DNA of 64,000 nt from Flaccisagitta enflata (Eukaryota > Chaetognatha > Sagittoidea > Aphragmophora). This document shows, piece by piece, positions 55,384-64,000 of this stretch. The DNA lies in NCBI GenBank assembly GCA_965153355.1, contig OZ231127.1:18476001-18540000 (forward strand). Reading direction: 5' to 3'. The position numbers and the translations under genes are program-made. The notes below the pieces were generated by a model. The model saw only the letters and a program-made list of their open reading frames with translations, was not told the origin of the DNA and ran no database searches. Every line of letters begins with the position of its first letter. Position 1 is the stretch's first letter.

Positions 55384-56094
55384 TTTTTGGGTGCTGGAGT
55401 TGAGATAGGTAATTTTACTTGATAGGTGGTGATTTAGAGCTATTGTGTGGGTGGAAAGGGGTGGTTTTGGGGTGCTGGAGTTGAGATAGGTAATTTTACT
55501 TGATAGGTGGTGATTTAGAGCTATTGTGTGGGTGGAAAGGGGTGGTTTTGGGGTGCTGGAGTTGAGATAGGTAATTTTACTTGATAGGTGGTGATTTAGA
55601 GCTATTGTGTGGGTGGAAAGGGGTGGTTTTGGGGTGCTGGAGTTGAGATAGGTAATTTTACTTGATAGGTGGTGATTTAGAGCTATTGTGTGGGTGGAAA
55701 GGGGTGGTTTTGGGGTGCTGGAGTTGAGATAGGTAATTTTACTTGATAGGTGGTGATTTAGTTCTATTGTGTGGGTGGAAGGGGGTGGTTTTGGGGTGCT
55801 GGAGTTGAGATAGGTAATTTTTACTTGATAGGTGTTGATTTAGAGCTGCATGGGGTGGAAAAGGGTGGTTTGGGGGTGCTGGGGTTGAGATAGGTAATTT
55901 TACTTGATAGGTGGTGATTTAGAGCTATTGTGTGGGTGGAAAGGGGTGGTTTTGGGGTGCTGGAGTTGAGATAGGTAATTTTACTTGATAGGTGGTGATT
56001 TAGAGCTATTGTGTGGGTGGAAAGGGGTGGTTTTGGGGTGCTGGAGTTGAGATAGGTAATTTTACTTGATAGGTGGTGATTTAGAGCTATTGTG
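55384..56094. repeat. 81-bp minisatellite, nearly nine copies
   Basis: The unit is GTGCTGGAGTTGAGATAGGT, AATTTTACTTGATAGGTGGT, GATTTAGAGCTATTGTGTGG, GTGGAAAGGGGTGGTTTTGGG. Starts at 55391, 55472 and 55553 give a period of 81. All copies are nearly identical except one near 55800-55870. Because 81 is a multiple of three, the minus strand has a 27-residue repeat ([27 protein letters not shown]). Confidence 0.95.
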
Positions 56095-56118
56095 CACACG
56101 CACACGCAAACACGCACA

Positions 56119-56159
<41 letters not shown>

Positions 56160-56170
56160 GCACGCACGCA

Positions 56171-56261
<91 letters not shown>

Positions 56262-56262
56262 C
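56095..56262. repeat. (CA)n with CACG variants
   Basis: CA run with blocks of CACGCA, directly joined to the last 81-bp unit. Confidence 0.96.
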
Positions 56263-56368
56263 ACAAACACGATAACACAATAACACAATAACACAATAAC
56301 ACAATAACACAATGAAACAATAACACAATAACACAATAAAACAATAACACAATAACACAATATCACAG
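56263..56368. repeat. (ACACAATA)n octanucleotide repeat
   Basis: About eleven copies of ACACAATA, with ACAATGAA and ACAATATC variants. Confidence 0.93.
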
Positions 56369-56420
56369 TACAATACCACGCGTATCAAAAAATTGCAGTA
56401 ATGAGGGAGAAGGCTCTTTA

Positions 56421-56830
56421 CCACGCAAATAAAAAAAAAGACGCATTTTTAAATGGCTTTTTTAACCATAAAAATTCAGAGAAACTAATTAAAATCTTTG
56501 AGCATTTTTAAGCTCTTCGAAAGTACTTTCATTTGGCGCCAATCTGGTATTTTTATCTTTTTTTGTTTAGGAATGGCATTAGTTTGAGTAAAAATGTTGC
56601 CTGTTTCAGTTTCGCAATCCCTGTGTAAAATGTGCATTTCAGCAAAATAGTGCTTCTCTTTGCAGAGCTCTAGCTCCTAAACCATTTAAGATACAGACCT
56701 GGGGTTGGTCTAGAATGAAAGATTTTTTGAAAATCTTTAAAAATGACTTAACTGAAAATAGTTAAAATTATTTTTTTTATCTGTTTTATTCATAAATAAA
56801 GGGGTGCGTCTTTTTTTTTGATTCGCGTGG
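56421..56830. mobile_element. Inverted-repeat element, CCACGC ends, TA target duplication
   Basis: CCACGCAAATAAAAAAAAAG, ACGCA and the complement of TGCGTCTTTTTTTTTGATTC, GCGTGG are inverted over about 27 bp; TA flanks both. Inside are both orientations of the shared foldback core (56515-56580 and 56665-56735). Noncoding, 410 bp. Confidence 0.85.
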
Positions 56831-57114
56831 TACAAGCTGACCCGCAAACAATTGAAACAGAGGGATAGACAGAGAGCCACATCAACGCCTCGCCTCCGAC
56901 ACCAAAACGGGAGTAACTCTTAGCCAGTGCAGTTTTATTGCTTGGCTATTACGATCCATTTTATTGGCAATCTCTGAGCGAGTCCAGAAATAGATTTGTG
57001 TGGTAGGTGGAACCACCATCGGCGCACAGCTTAGCAAACTGCTTACCAAACGCCGCAAACACATAAAATCGCCAAGTGTTTTTTTAAGGTGTGGTCGTTG
57101 TTTGTGTTTTGATC

Positions 57115-57385
57115 TCCTTTTTTTTTTCTTTTTCTCCTTGCCTCTTCTTCTTCTCCTTCTTTTTCATCATCGTCTTCTTCTTCTTCTTCGTCTTCTTCTT
57201 CTTCTTCTTCTTCTTCTTCTTCTTCTTCTTCTTCTTCTTCTTCTTCTTCTTCTTCTTCTTCATCTTCATCTTCTTCTTCTTCTTCTTCTTTTTCTTCTTC
57301 GTCTTCTTCTTCTTCTTCTTCTTTTTCTTCTTCCTCTTCTACTGCTTCTACTTCTACTTCTACTTCTACTTCTACTTTTTCTCTT
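57115..57385. repeat. (TTC)n and (TTCTAC)n pyrimidine tract
   Basis: Long TTC run ending in six or so CTACTT units. The plus strand is nearly pure pyrimidine. Confidence 0.95.
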
Positions 57386-57594
57386 TTTAGTTGCGGACAC
57401 GCAACTCTTTAAGAGGCTTTGTCCGTCCGTCGGTCCGTCGGTCCGTTCGTCCGTCGGTCCGTCGATCCTTTGGACCTGGAGTCGAAAAGTGAGGAAATGA
57501 GCGTTTTAGAACATTTTTGGTTTTGCGGACAGTTACGCATTTCCGCCCCTGCCCACCGTCCGCAATTTAGTGGCCGTAATATCCGGCCTTATTT
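57386..57594 (+). mobile_element. H-family element (AGTTGCGGAC subfamily), complete
   Basis: TTTTTAGTTGCGGACACGCA, ACTCTTTAAGAGG, (GTCC/GTCG)n, GAGTCGAAAAGTGAGG, CCGCCCCTGCCCACCG, TCCGCAATTTAGTGGCCGTAATATCCGGCCTTATTT. It sits between two (TTC)n tracts. Confidence 0.92.
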
Positions 57595-57602
57595 TTTTTT
57601 TG

Positions 57603-57634
57603 TTTCTTTTTCTTCTTCTTCTTCTTCTTCTTCT

Positions 57635-57681
<47 letters not shown>

Positions 57682-57694
57682 TTCTTCTTCTTCT

Positions 57695-57741
<47 letters not shown>

Positions 57742-57758
57742 TCCTTCTTCTTCTTCTC
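57603..57758. repeat. (TTC)n microsatellite
   Basis: TTC run with CCTC variants, following the H element's T-rich end. The same motif before and after suggests that the H element inserted into a TTC array, or that both ends seeded arrays. Confidence 0.95.
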
Positions 57759-58053
57759 TCTGGCGCGTATATGATAACGAAAACGTTTTGAAAAAAAAAA
57801 TGAAATAGACGACTTGCCGACCAGCTCTGATGATTGGAATCACTCTTGTTTGTGCAATTGTAGTTCAATTGTACAGATGAGAAAGCAAATGATTCAATTT
57901 TGTCACTTATTCCGCAACCTGCTGATGAACTGATAGTTTAGGGCGAGATTCGGGTTACTTGTCCCGTGAAAACTTTCAACATTCATTAAAACAATTGGTT
58001 GTGCCACACATGATATGTCATCTGTAACTCAATATGATCATTTTCATTTGCAG

Positions 58054-58215
58054 ACCCTTCATCGTCCTCCTCCTCATTCTCCTCCTCCTCCTCCTCCTCC
58101 TCTTCCACCACCACCACCACCACCACACAATGCTGAGATCGATTTGTTGGTTGGATCTGTGTTTCACGCTCCCATTACCGCGGAATTCAACTGTAAACGC
58201 GGAGAGCACGAGAGA
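58054..58215 (+). CDS. Internal coding exon, Pro-rich then globular-looking
   Basis: The acceptor TCATTTTCATTTGCAG (AG at 58052-58053) and donor GAGAGA|GTAAAC (GT at 58216) give a 162-bp, phase 0-0 exon of 54 codons. It reads TLHRPPPHS, a poly-Pro run with one Leu, then HNAEIDLLVGSVFHAPITAE, FNCKRGEHER. The last 30 residues are non-repetitive and contain alternating hydrophobic positions, so they probably start a folded domain that continues in the next exon. The poly-Pro part is a possible SH3, WW or profilin ligand (inference). Phase 0 matches the end of the 33003-33999 exon. The product is not recognised. Confidence 0.7.
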
Positions 58216-58329
58216 GTAAACCTTTTATTCTCTTATATTATCGTTTACTCCATTAATATTCCACAATTGCGGGGACCCACATCAAGGACGACCATTCAAA
58301 GGACAAAACTCTGCATTAAAGAGAGTAAT

Positions 58330-58618
58330 TTTAGTGGCGGACACGCAACTCTATCAGAGGCTTTGTCCGTCCGTCCGTCCTTCCGTCTATCCGTCCATCC
58401 ATCCATCCGTCCGTCCGTCCGTCCGTCCATCCGTCCGTCCGTCCATCTGTGCGTCCGTCCGTCTGTCCGTCCGTAGAGGTGATAGAGTCGAAAAGTGGAA
58501 AAATGAGCGTTTTGGATGTTTTTTATGTTTGTTTGTATATTGAGTAGGTTTTTGTGGTGTGTGTGGGGGTTGGATGCCCCTGCCCACCCGTCCGCAACGA
58601 TATTGTGACCCCGCGTCA
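58330..58618 (+). mobile_element. H-family element with TG/G core
   Basis: TTTTAGTGGCGGACACGCAA, CTATCAGAGG, (GTCC)n for about 100 bp, GAGTCGAAAAGTGG, AAATGAGCGTTTTGGATGTT, TGTGTGGGGGTTGGATGCCC, CTGCCCACCCGTCCGCAACG, ATATTGTGACCCCGCGTC. One left arm base is changed (GTGGC). Confidence 0.88.
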
Positions 58619-58624
58619 CTTGTT

Positions 58625-58826
58625 TTTAGTCGCGTGCTACGCGACTCTACACCCCGCTTTGTCGGTCGGTCCGTCGGTCCGTCCGTCCGTCCGTCACACT
58701 TTACTTTTTTTGGGTTTTTGCGGTTTTTGGCCTCACTGCTCCTGCCCAAATGATGGAGTGACCTCAATTATGGCCCCTGCCCACCCGCACGCGACTGGGG
58801 TAGCCGTGTATCCGGCCTTGTTTCTT
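58625..58826 (+). mobile_element. H-family element (AGTCGCGTGC subfamily), complete
   Basis: TTTTAGTCGCGTGCTACGCG, ACTCTACACCCCGCTTTG, (GTCG/GTCC)n, ACTGCTCCTGCCCAAATG, GCCCCTGCCCACCCGCACGC, GACTGGGGTAGCCGTGTATC, CGGCCTTGTTT. GCACGCGACT at the right is the exact complement of AGTCGCGTGC at the left. Confidence 0.92.
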
Positions 58827-58865
58827 TCCTATTCTTTTTTGACAATTTGAACGAAGCGAGAATTA

Positions 58866-58985
58866 TCTTTAGTAGCGTGCACGCGATTCTATACCCTGTC
58901 TCGTCCATCTGTCCGTCCGTCGTGTTGGTTGGTTGGTTCATCCGTGTATCGTCCACACTCATACTTTTTATGAGGATTCTTTTTT
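58866..58985 (+). mobile_element. H-family left half
   Basis: TTTAGTAGCGTGCACGCGAT, TCTATACCCTGTCTCGTCC, (GTCC/GTTGG)n. The right end is absent; the 31-bp minisatellite starts at about 59004. Confidence 0.7.
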
Positions 58986-59003
58986 CAACTTTTAGACCTT
59001 ATT

Positions 59004-60067
59004 GTCCCATTTACAACTATTCAGTCTTTAATACTTTCCATTTACAACTATTCAGTCTTTAATACTTTCCATTTACAACTATTCAGTCTTTAATACTTTC
59101 CATTTACAACTATTAAGTCTTTAATACTTTCCATTTACAACTATTAGGTCTTTAATACTTTCCATTTACAACTATTAAGTCTTTAATACATTCCATTTAC
59201 GACTATACAGTTTTTAATACTTTCCATTTACAACTATTCAGTCTTTAATACTTTCCATTTACAAGTTACAACTATTTAGTCTTTGATACTTTATATTCAC
59301 AACTCTGATGCAATTTGGAAACTATTTGGTCTTTAGTACTTTTCATTTACAACTACTAAGTCTTTAATACTTTCCAATTACAACTATTAAGTCTTTAATA
59401 CTTTCCATTTAGAATTATTCATTATTTAATACTTTCCAGTAACAACTATTAAGTCTTTAATACTTTCCATTTACACTTACAACTATTAAGTCTTTAATTC
59501 TTTCCATTTACAACTATTAAGTCTTTAATACTTTCCATTTACAACTATTAAGTCTTTAATACTCTCCACTTACAACTATTAAGTCTTTAATACTTTCCAA
59601 TTACAACTATAAAGGGGGCGTTTCTAGTCAAAGGCGATCGCATTTTGAAAGGGCCACTCGGTCGCTCGCTACGTTTGTTTGCTCGCACCGCTCACTCCGC
59701 TCACTCGCTCCGCAGCGTTCCGCTTTGCTATGCTTGCTTCGCTCGCTCACTCCGTTCACAGGCTCGCTCACTCACTTCGCTCACTCCCTCGTGGGACAGT
59801 TGAAAATCTTGAATATGTGTTCATACTGTTATCGCGTTTCACGGGAACAAACGCGTTTTTGGCGCTCACTAGAAACACGCCCTAAGTCTTTAATACTTTC
59901 CATTTAGAATTATTCATTACTTAATACTTTCCAGTAACAACTATTCATTCTTTGATACTTTCCATTTACAACTATTAAGTCTTTAATTCTTTCCAGTTAC
60001 AACTATTAAGTCTTTAATACTCTCCATTTACACCTATTAAGTCTTTAATACTTTCCATTTACAACTT
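59004..60067. repeat. 31-bp minisatellite split by a MITE
   Basis: The unit is CCATTTACAACTATTAAGTC, TTTAATACTTT (variants TTCAGTC). There are about 25 copies over roughly 790 bp of array, interrupted by the 59613-59883 element. Some copies carry small insertions (TTACAAGTTACAAC). Confidence 0.93.
59613..59883. mobile_element. MITE with GGGCGTTTCTAGT ends inside the minisatellite
   Basis: AGGGGGCGTTTCTAGTC and ACTAGAAACACGCCCT are inverted ends. The array resumes in register on both sides (AACTATAA before, TAAGTCTTTAA after), consistent with a TA or TAA duplication. The interior CGCTCGCTCACT words and CGTGGGACAGT, GGGAACAAACGCGTTTTT match the copy at 914-1144. Confidence 0.9.
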
Positions 60068-60069
60068 TG

Positions 60070-60166
60070 CGTCGGCAATCCTCAATTTTCTTCATTTAAC
60101 GCTCACGCAGTCGTTCAATCCAAGTGTAAAATTTCCATCTTTCAGTTTGTCTGTGGATTTCTTTCA

Positions 60167-60217
<51 letters not shown>

Positions 60218-61276
60218 CTCTCCTCACTCTCTCTCTCTCTCTCGTTCTCTCCTCACTCTCAATCTTTCTGACAGTTGAATTGCGTGAATTGCGTGGCGGA
60301 GCCGAGGCGTGCCGCCGCCGCCGCCTCTGCCGTTAAACCAATTTGCATATTGCGGTATAATTGGTGGTAGGTGGATCCTATCTATTCCTGCTTAACGAAG
60401 GGTGAAATAACTCCGCTCGCTCTCGAGAGTTGCAGCCACGCGAGCGGGCGAAGGGGCCAAGGACTGAGATATGGGAAAAACCAATGGGAAAGGAGAGAGA
60501 GAGAGAGAGAGAGAGAGTCAAAGAGACAGAAAAGTAGATGAGAATAGATGAGAGGGAGAGGCTGGAGGCTGGTGAGTTATTCGCCATCAGCGTAGTAAGC
60601 CAAGATGCCAACGCTGTGGAGCTTTGTTCATTGGCATTTTCTTTACTGGAAGGAGTGGCTTATAAATTTTCCAGTTGAACCAACGAAAGCACCCGCTGTT
60701 TCTTTGACCAATTTTGAAATGCGGTTGCCATTGATTAAGTAAACCTTATTAGGTAGTTATTACGGCGGTTAGATGCATATATACCGTCAAGGGACAAACA
60801 CGTTACATCAGTCATACTTACAGGCGGATCCCCATTATTGCCAGGATTTATATGAAAAAAGCAGAAGATTAAGAGTTTTGATCTGTTATAGAAGGATTTC
60901 CGTTGCTCTTATGTCCGTTAACTGTATTTTCTTTACCATAAACTTTGTTTAACCTCAGCTTTAGCCATCAGTGGTACGACTCCAACTTTAGCGAGCACCG
61001 CAACCAACTGGACCAGAAATTGCAAACAATCTTAGCAAGCACCGCAACCAACTCTATAAGACTTTCAGATCATCGATAGCAAGCATCTCAACCAACGTTG
61101 TAATGACGTTAATTGAGGATCGTTGATTCCGTTTCTATCTACCTAATTTTCATCCATTAGCCAGACACGTTTCCATTCATTAAATGGGACAAGACAAGAC
61201 TATGTCTGAATGTGAGAATGTCTCACACTGTTAAGTAATTGAGAGATCTGAAGCAGCACAGAATGACATCCATGTT
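60070..61276. other. Mixed stretch with GC-rich island and (TC)n
   Basis: (TC)n at 60173-60245. A GC-rich island (60295-60335) with GCCGCCGCCGCCGCC lies next to CCAATTTGCATATTG, which contains CCAAT and an octamer-like ATTTGCAT. This could be a promoter but no supported gene start is visible. 60830-60955 resembles the pogo-like MITEs loosely. Confidence 0.4.
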
Positions 61277-61443
61277 CAATGAAACCCCGCAATAACGAAT
61301 GTCAAGTGACCAACAAATTTCATCCACCATCCACTATTGCCAATTCAGAAATTGAAAGAAATTGACCTAAAGCGACCAAGTTTTTACATCTGTTATAGGA
61401 GGATTTTTGTTACTCTTGCATCCGTTATAACGGGGCTTAACTG
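61277..61443. mobile_element. pogo-like MITE
   Basis: CAATGAAACCCCGCAATAAC and the complement of CGTTATAACGGGGCTTAACTG are inverted with a few mismatches; the right flank is TA. Internal words TCTGTTATAGGAGGATTT resemble the sequence near 60880. Older than the copy at 10132. Confidence 0.65.
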
Positions 61444-61446
61444 TAA

Positions 61447-61477
<31 letters not shown>

Positions 61478-61734
61478 TGGTTTTCTAACGGTGTTTCCTA
61501 CCAAGTTTGCGTAATAACCCAAGCTTCTTCTCTTCTCGACAAAAGATCTTCACTTACCTCACAAATGTGTTCGCAGTCGTTTAGCGCCGCACAAGAGGTT
61601 CAAATGGATAGACAGGCTGACAGACATAGAGACAGACAGACAGACAGACAGACAGAAGGACATATGGATAGACAGTTGTTTGACGCCGCGCCGTCTTCTT
61701 CTCCTCTTGACTTTTCTAGCGCTCTCCAGTGAAT

Positions 61735-61748
61735 TAAGAGAGAGAGAA

Positions 61749-61837
<89 letters not shown>
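61735..61837. repeat. (GA)n microsatellite
   Basis: GA run with two AAAGAG interruptions. (TC)n lies upstream at 61446-61474, and GACAGACA words at 61618-61655. Confidence 0.96.
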
Positions 61838-61839
<2 letters not shown>

Positions 61840-62112
61840 AGGCGAAGGACTGACAGACAGCGGGCGGACAAACAGAAACAAGGGACACGCGGTCACAAAA
61901 CCGTTGCAGATGGGCGGGCAGGGGCATCCAACCCCCATCCACACCCCAACACCCAGCGCAACACATAAACATGTATACACAAAAATCATTTAAAACGCTC
62001 GTTCGGTTTTTCCACTTTTCGACTCGATCACCACGGACAGACCGACGGACGGACCGACTGACCAACGGACGGACGGAGCCTCTCGTACAGTTGCGTGTCC
62101 GCAACTAAAAAG
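61838..62112 (-). mobile_element. H-family element with CA-poor core variant
   Basis: ACAAGGCGAAGG/ACAAGGGACACGCGGTCAC, AAAACCGTTGCAGATGGGCG, GGCAGGGGCATCCAACCCCC, AAAACGCTCGTTCGG, CCACTTTTCGACTCGATCAC, (ACGG)n, then GTTGCGTGTCCGCAACTAAA. The left hairpin is intact. Same variant as 58330-58618, opposite strand. Confidence 0.88.
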
Positions 62113-62690
62113 GTGAGAGAGAATGATATATAGTCAAGGAGACATTTTCACAAACAAAGCTGATACTCAAACAGCCAGATAGAAATAGAAAGACTGTCAG
62201 ACTGGCTAAGATGAAGGACACTATTTAAAAGATGCTGAATATCAAAAGAAGGAAGAAAACAGAGGGAGAAAACAGAGAGAGAAAACGCGACAGAGGTAAG
62301 AAAGACAGACCTAGGAGAGATAGAGACAGAAAGACAGACAAACAGAAAAAGATATTAAAAAGAATGGGGAGAAGAACAGAACAAAAGAGAGAGAGAGAGA
62401 GAGAGATAGAGACAGCGTCAACGTAATAAAAAGATAAAAGAAAAAAAAAGCGAAAAAAAGAGTTGGTGCGCAGTAAAAGTGAGGCGTGGTCGGCTCGGTA
62501 ATTGCACATGCATAATTAAATTGGCCGCGCTATAGATGGCGTAATGGTTTGGGGGGAATGTGTGCGTCTATGTGCCTTAAGCATGTTGGTGCAATGCTCG
62601 TACACGCGCACAGTCGACGACTGTCTGTATGCTCTGAAATTCGGTTCTTTTGAGACGTAGTTAGAAGCAGAACAACCCTTATCGGGCCAC
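62113..62690. other. Purine-rich stretch, no recognised gene
   Basis: GAGA and AAAGAG words to about 62460, then mixed sequence. No splice-bounded exon. Confidence 0.4.
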
Positions 62691-62764
62691 TTCATGCGTA
62701 ACAGATTTACAAACGGACCGACAGACAGACTCTCCTTTAGAGATGCGATGGCGCATGTAAGTTC
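62690..62764 (-). mobile_element. H-family left half (ATGCG subfamily)
   Basis: (GACC/GACA)n, CTCTCCTTTAGAGATGCGAT, GGCGCATGTAAG. Arms ATGCG/CGCAT are intact around a 4-base loop. Confidence 0.7.
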
Positions 62765-63010
62765 GAAGATGCGCTTGACTGTTGTTGCTCCGTGTAGTAT
62801 GACATTAATTAGTAATACTTATGTTACTTATAACGTCTTACTCATGTACTACTGAGTAACATAAATTATGTGGCTCGTCCTCATTCCACTCATTCCGCCG
62901 ATGTCACGACGACAATAAAAAGTGATACACAGCTGAAGTCACGTCAACATTTAACGAGGTGACAATTTACACGTCATTCTGCCTAAGGAGGCGTTTAATG
63001 GCTTCCAGGT

Positions 63011-63591
<581 letters not shown>

Positions 63592-63617
63592 GGTGAGCCC
63601 CTACAGTTTTTGTTGCT

Positions 63618-63682
63618 GTTTTTAGTCGCGGACACGCGACTCTAGAACTGGCCGTGTCGGTCGGCATGCTCATAGTGACACA
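63618..63682 (+). mobile_element. H-family left end (AGTCGCGGAC subfamily)
   Basis: TTTTTAGTCGCGGACACGCG, ACTCTAGAACTGGCCGTGTC, GGTCGGCATGC. The hairpin AGTCGCGGACACGCGACT is perfect. The 82-bp array that follows could be this element's internal repeat; no right end lies in the window. Confidence 0.8.
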
Positions 63683-64000
63683 AAGTTGTAGGTGTCATAG
63701 GTGGTTGGTGGGTGTTTGGTTGGCCTCTGGTCTGCATCAGGGGTCATTTTGGTCCACGGTGATGGTGTTTTAGGTGTCATAGGTGGTTGGTGGGTGTTTG
63801 GATGGCCTCTGGTCTGCATCGGGGGTCATTTTGGTCCATGGTGATGGTGTTTTAGGTGTCATAGGTGGTTGGTGGGTGTTTGGTTGGCCTCTGGTCTGCA
63901 TTGGGGGTCTTTTTGGTCCACAATGATGGTGTTTTAGGTGTCATAGGTGGTTGGTGGGTGTTTGGTTGGCCTCTGGTCTGCATCGGGGGTCATTTTGGTC
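63683..64000. repeat. 82-bp minisatellite running off the window
   Basis: The unit is GGTGTCATAGGTGGTTGGTG, GGTGTTTGGTTGGCCTCTGG, TCTGCATCGGGGGTCATTTT, GGTCCACGGTGATGGTGTTTTA. Starts at 63691, 63773, 63855 and 63937 give an 82-bp period. Nearly four copies with one or two changes each. Confidence 0.95.

Noticed and set aside
60295-60365. CCAAT and octamer-like ATTTGCAT next to a GCC-rich island as a promoter
   Set aside because: No supported exon or start nearby; left as a note in the stretch entry only.

Overview
This window is nuclear DNA from an invertebrate metazoan with long, repeat-filled introns. The evidence is spliceosomal exon boundaries, exons coding for homopolymer-rich protein, APE-type non-LTR retrotransposon sequence, TA-flanked Tc1/mariner-like and pogo-like elements, and very long microsatellites. 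The species cannot be named from the sequence. I see no tRNA, rRNA, CRISPR array or prokaryotic operon.

Genes. Three well-bounded plus-strand exons (13381-14243, 33003-33999, 58054-58215), plus a weaker one at 652-852, have mutually compatible splice phases. They may belong to one gene spanning most of the window, with introns of about 19 and 24 kb. The encoded protein is mostly low-complexity (Gln, Asn, Ser, Ala, acidic and Pro-rich), and I do not recognise it. On the minus strand, inside the first large intron, lies a kelch-repeat gene (20979-22702). It has five Gly-Gly blade motifs, and a 513-bp inverted-repeat transposon with an 11-bp target duplication (22128-22640) has inserted into its 5' coding part. 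Further unrecognised minus-strand coding-like segments lie at 24213-24530 and 24680-24755, inside a recent segmental duplication.

Mobile elements. (1) A nearly complete non-LTR retrotransposon (49454-53255, minus strand) has perfect 11-bp target duplications. It encodes an APE endonuclease, a reverse transcriptase with YADD, and a CCHC finger behind one frameshift. A 2A-like NPGP motif lies near its N-terminus. (2) At least a dozen TA-flanked inverted-repeat or foldback elements are present, several nested inside each other (4504-6821 holds two more). (3) The 'H family' is a set of more than 20 short elements. They begin with a hairpin of the type AGTTGCGGACACGCAACT, carry (GTCC/GTCG)n or other microsatellites, and end with a GGCC-loop-GGCC hairpin. 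Subfamilies keep the hairpin paired through matched changes on both arms. The layout resembles Helentron-associated elements (HINEs). (4) The 'G family' is a set of 0.6-1.7 kb elements with GGCCCC/GGGGCC palindromes at both ends enclosing roughly 20-bp tandem arrays. They are themselves targets of other insertions.

Layout. 0-13 kb: H elements, foldbacks and long microsatellites. 13.4-14.2 kb: exon. 14.6-20 kb: G and H elements and a 4-bp-TSD inverted-repeat element. 20.7-25.3 kb: kelch gene and duplicated block. 25.8-32 kb: H elements and microsatellites. 33-34 kb: exon. 34.9-38.7 kb: foldback and a G element with two nested insertions. 39-40.5 kb: purine tract. 41.5-43.6 kb: CTATCTT-ended elements. 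44.9-48.7 kb: G elements. 49.3-54.8 kb: a dispersed repeat holding the retrotransposon and two inverted-repeat elements. 55-58 kb: minisatellite and microsatellites. 58.05-58.2 kb: exon. 58.3-64 kb: H elements, minisatellites and (GTT)n.
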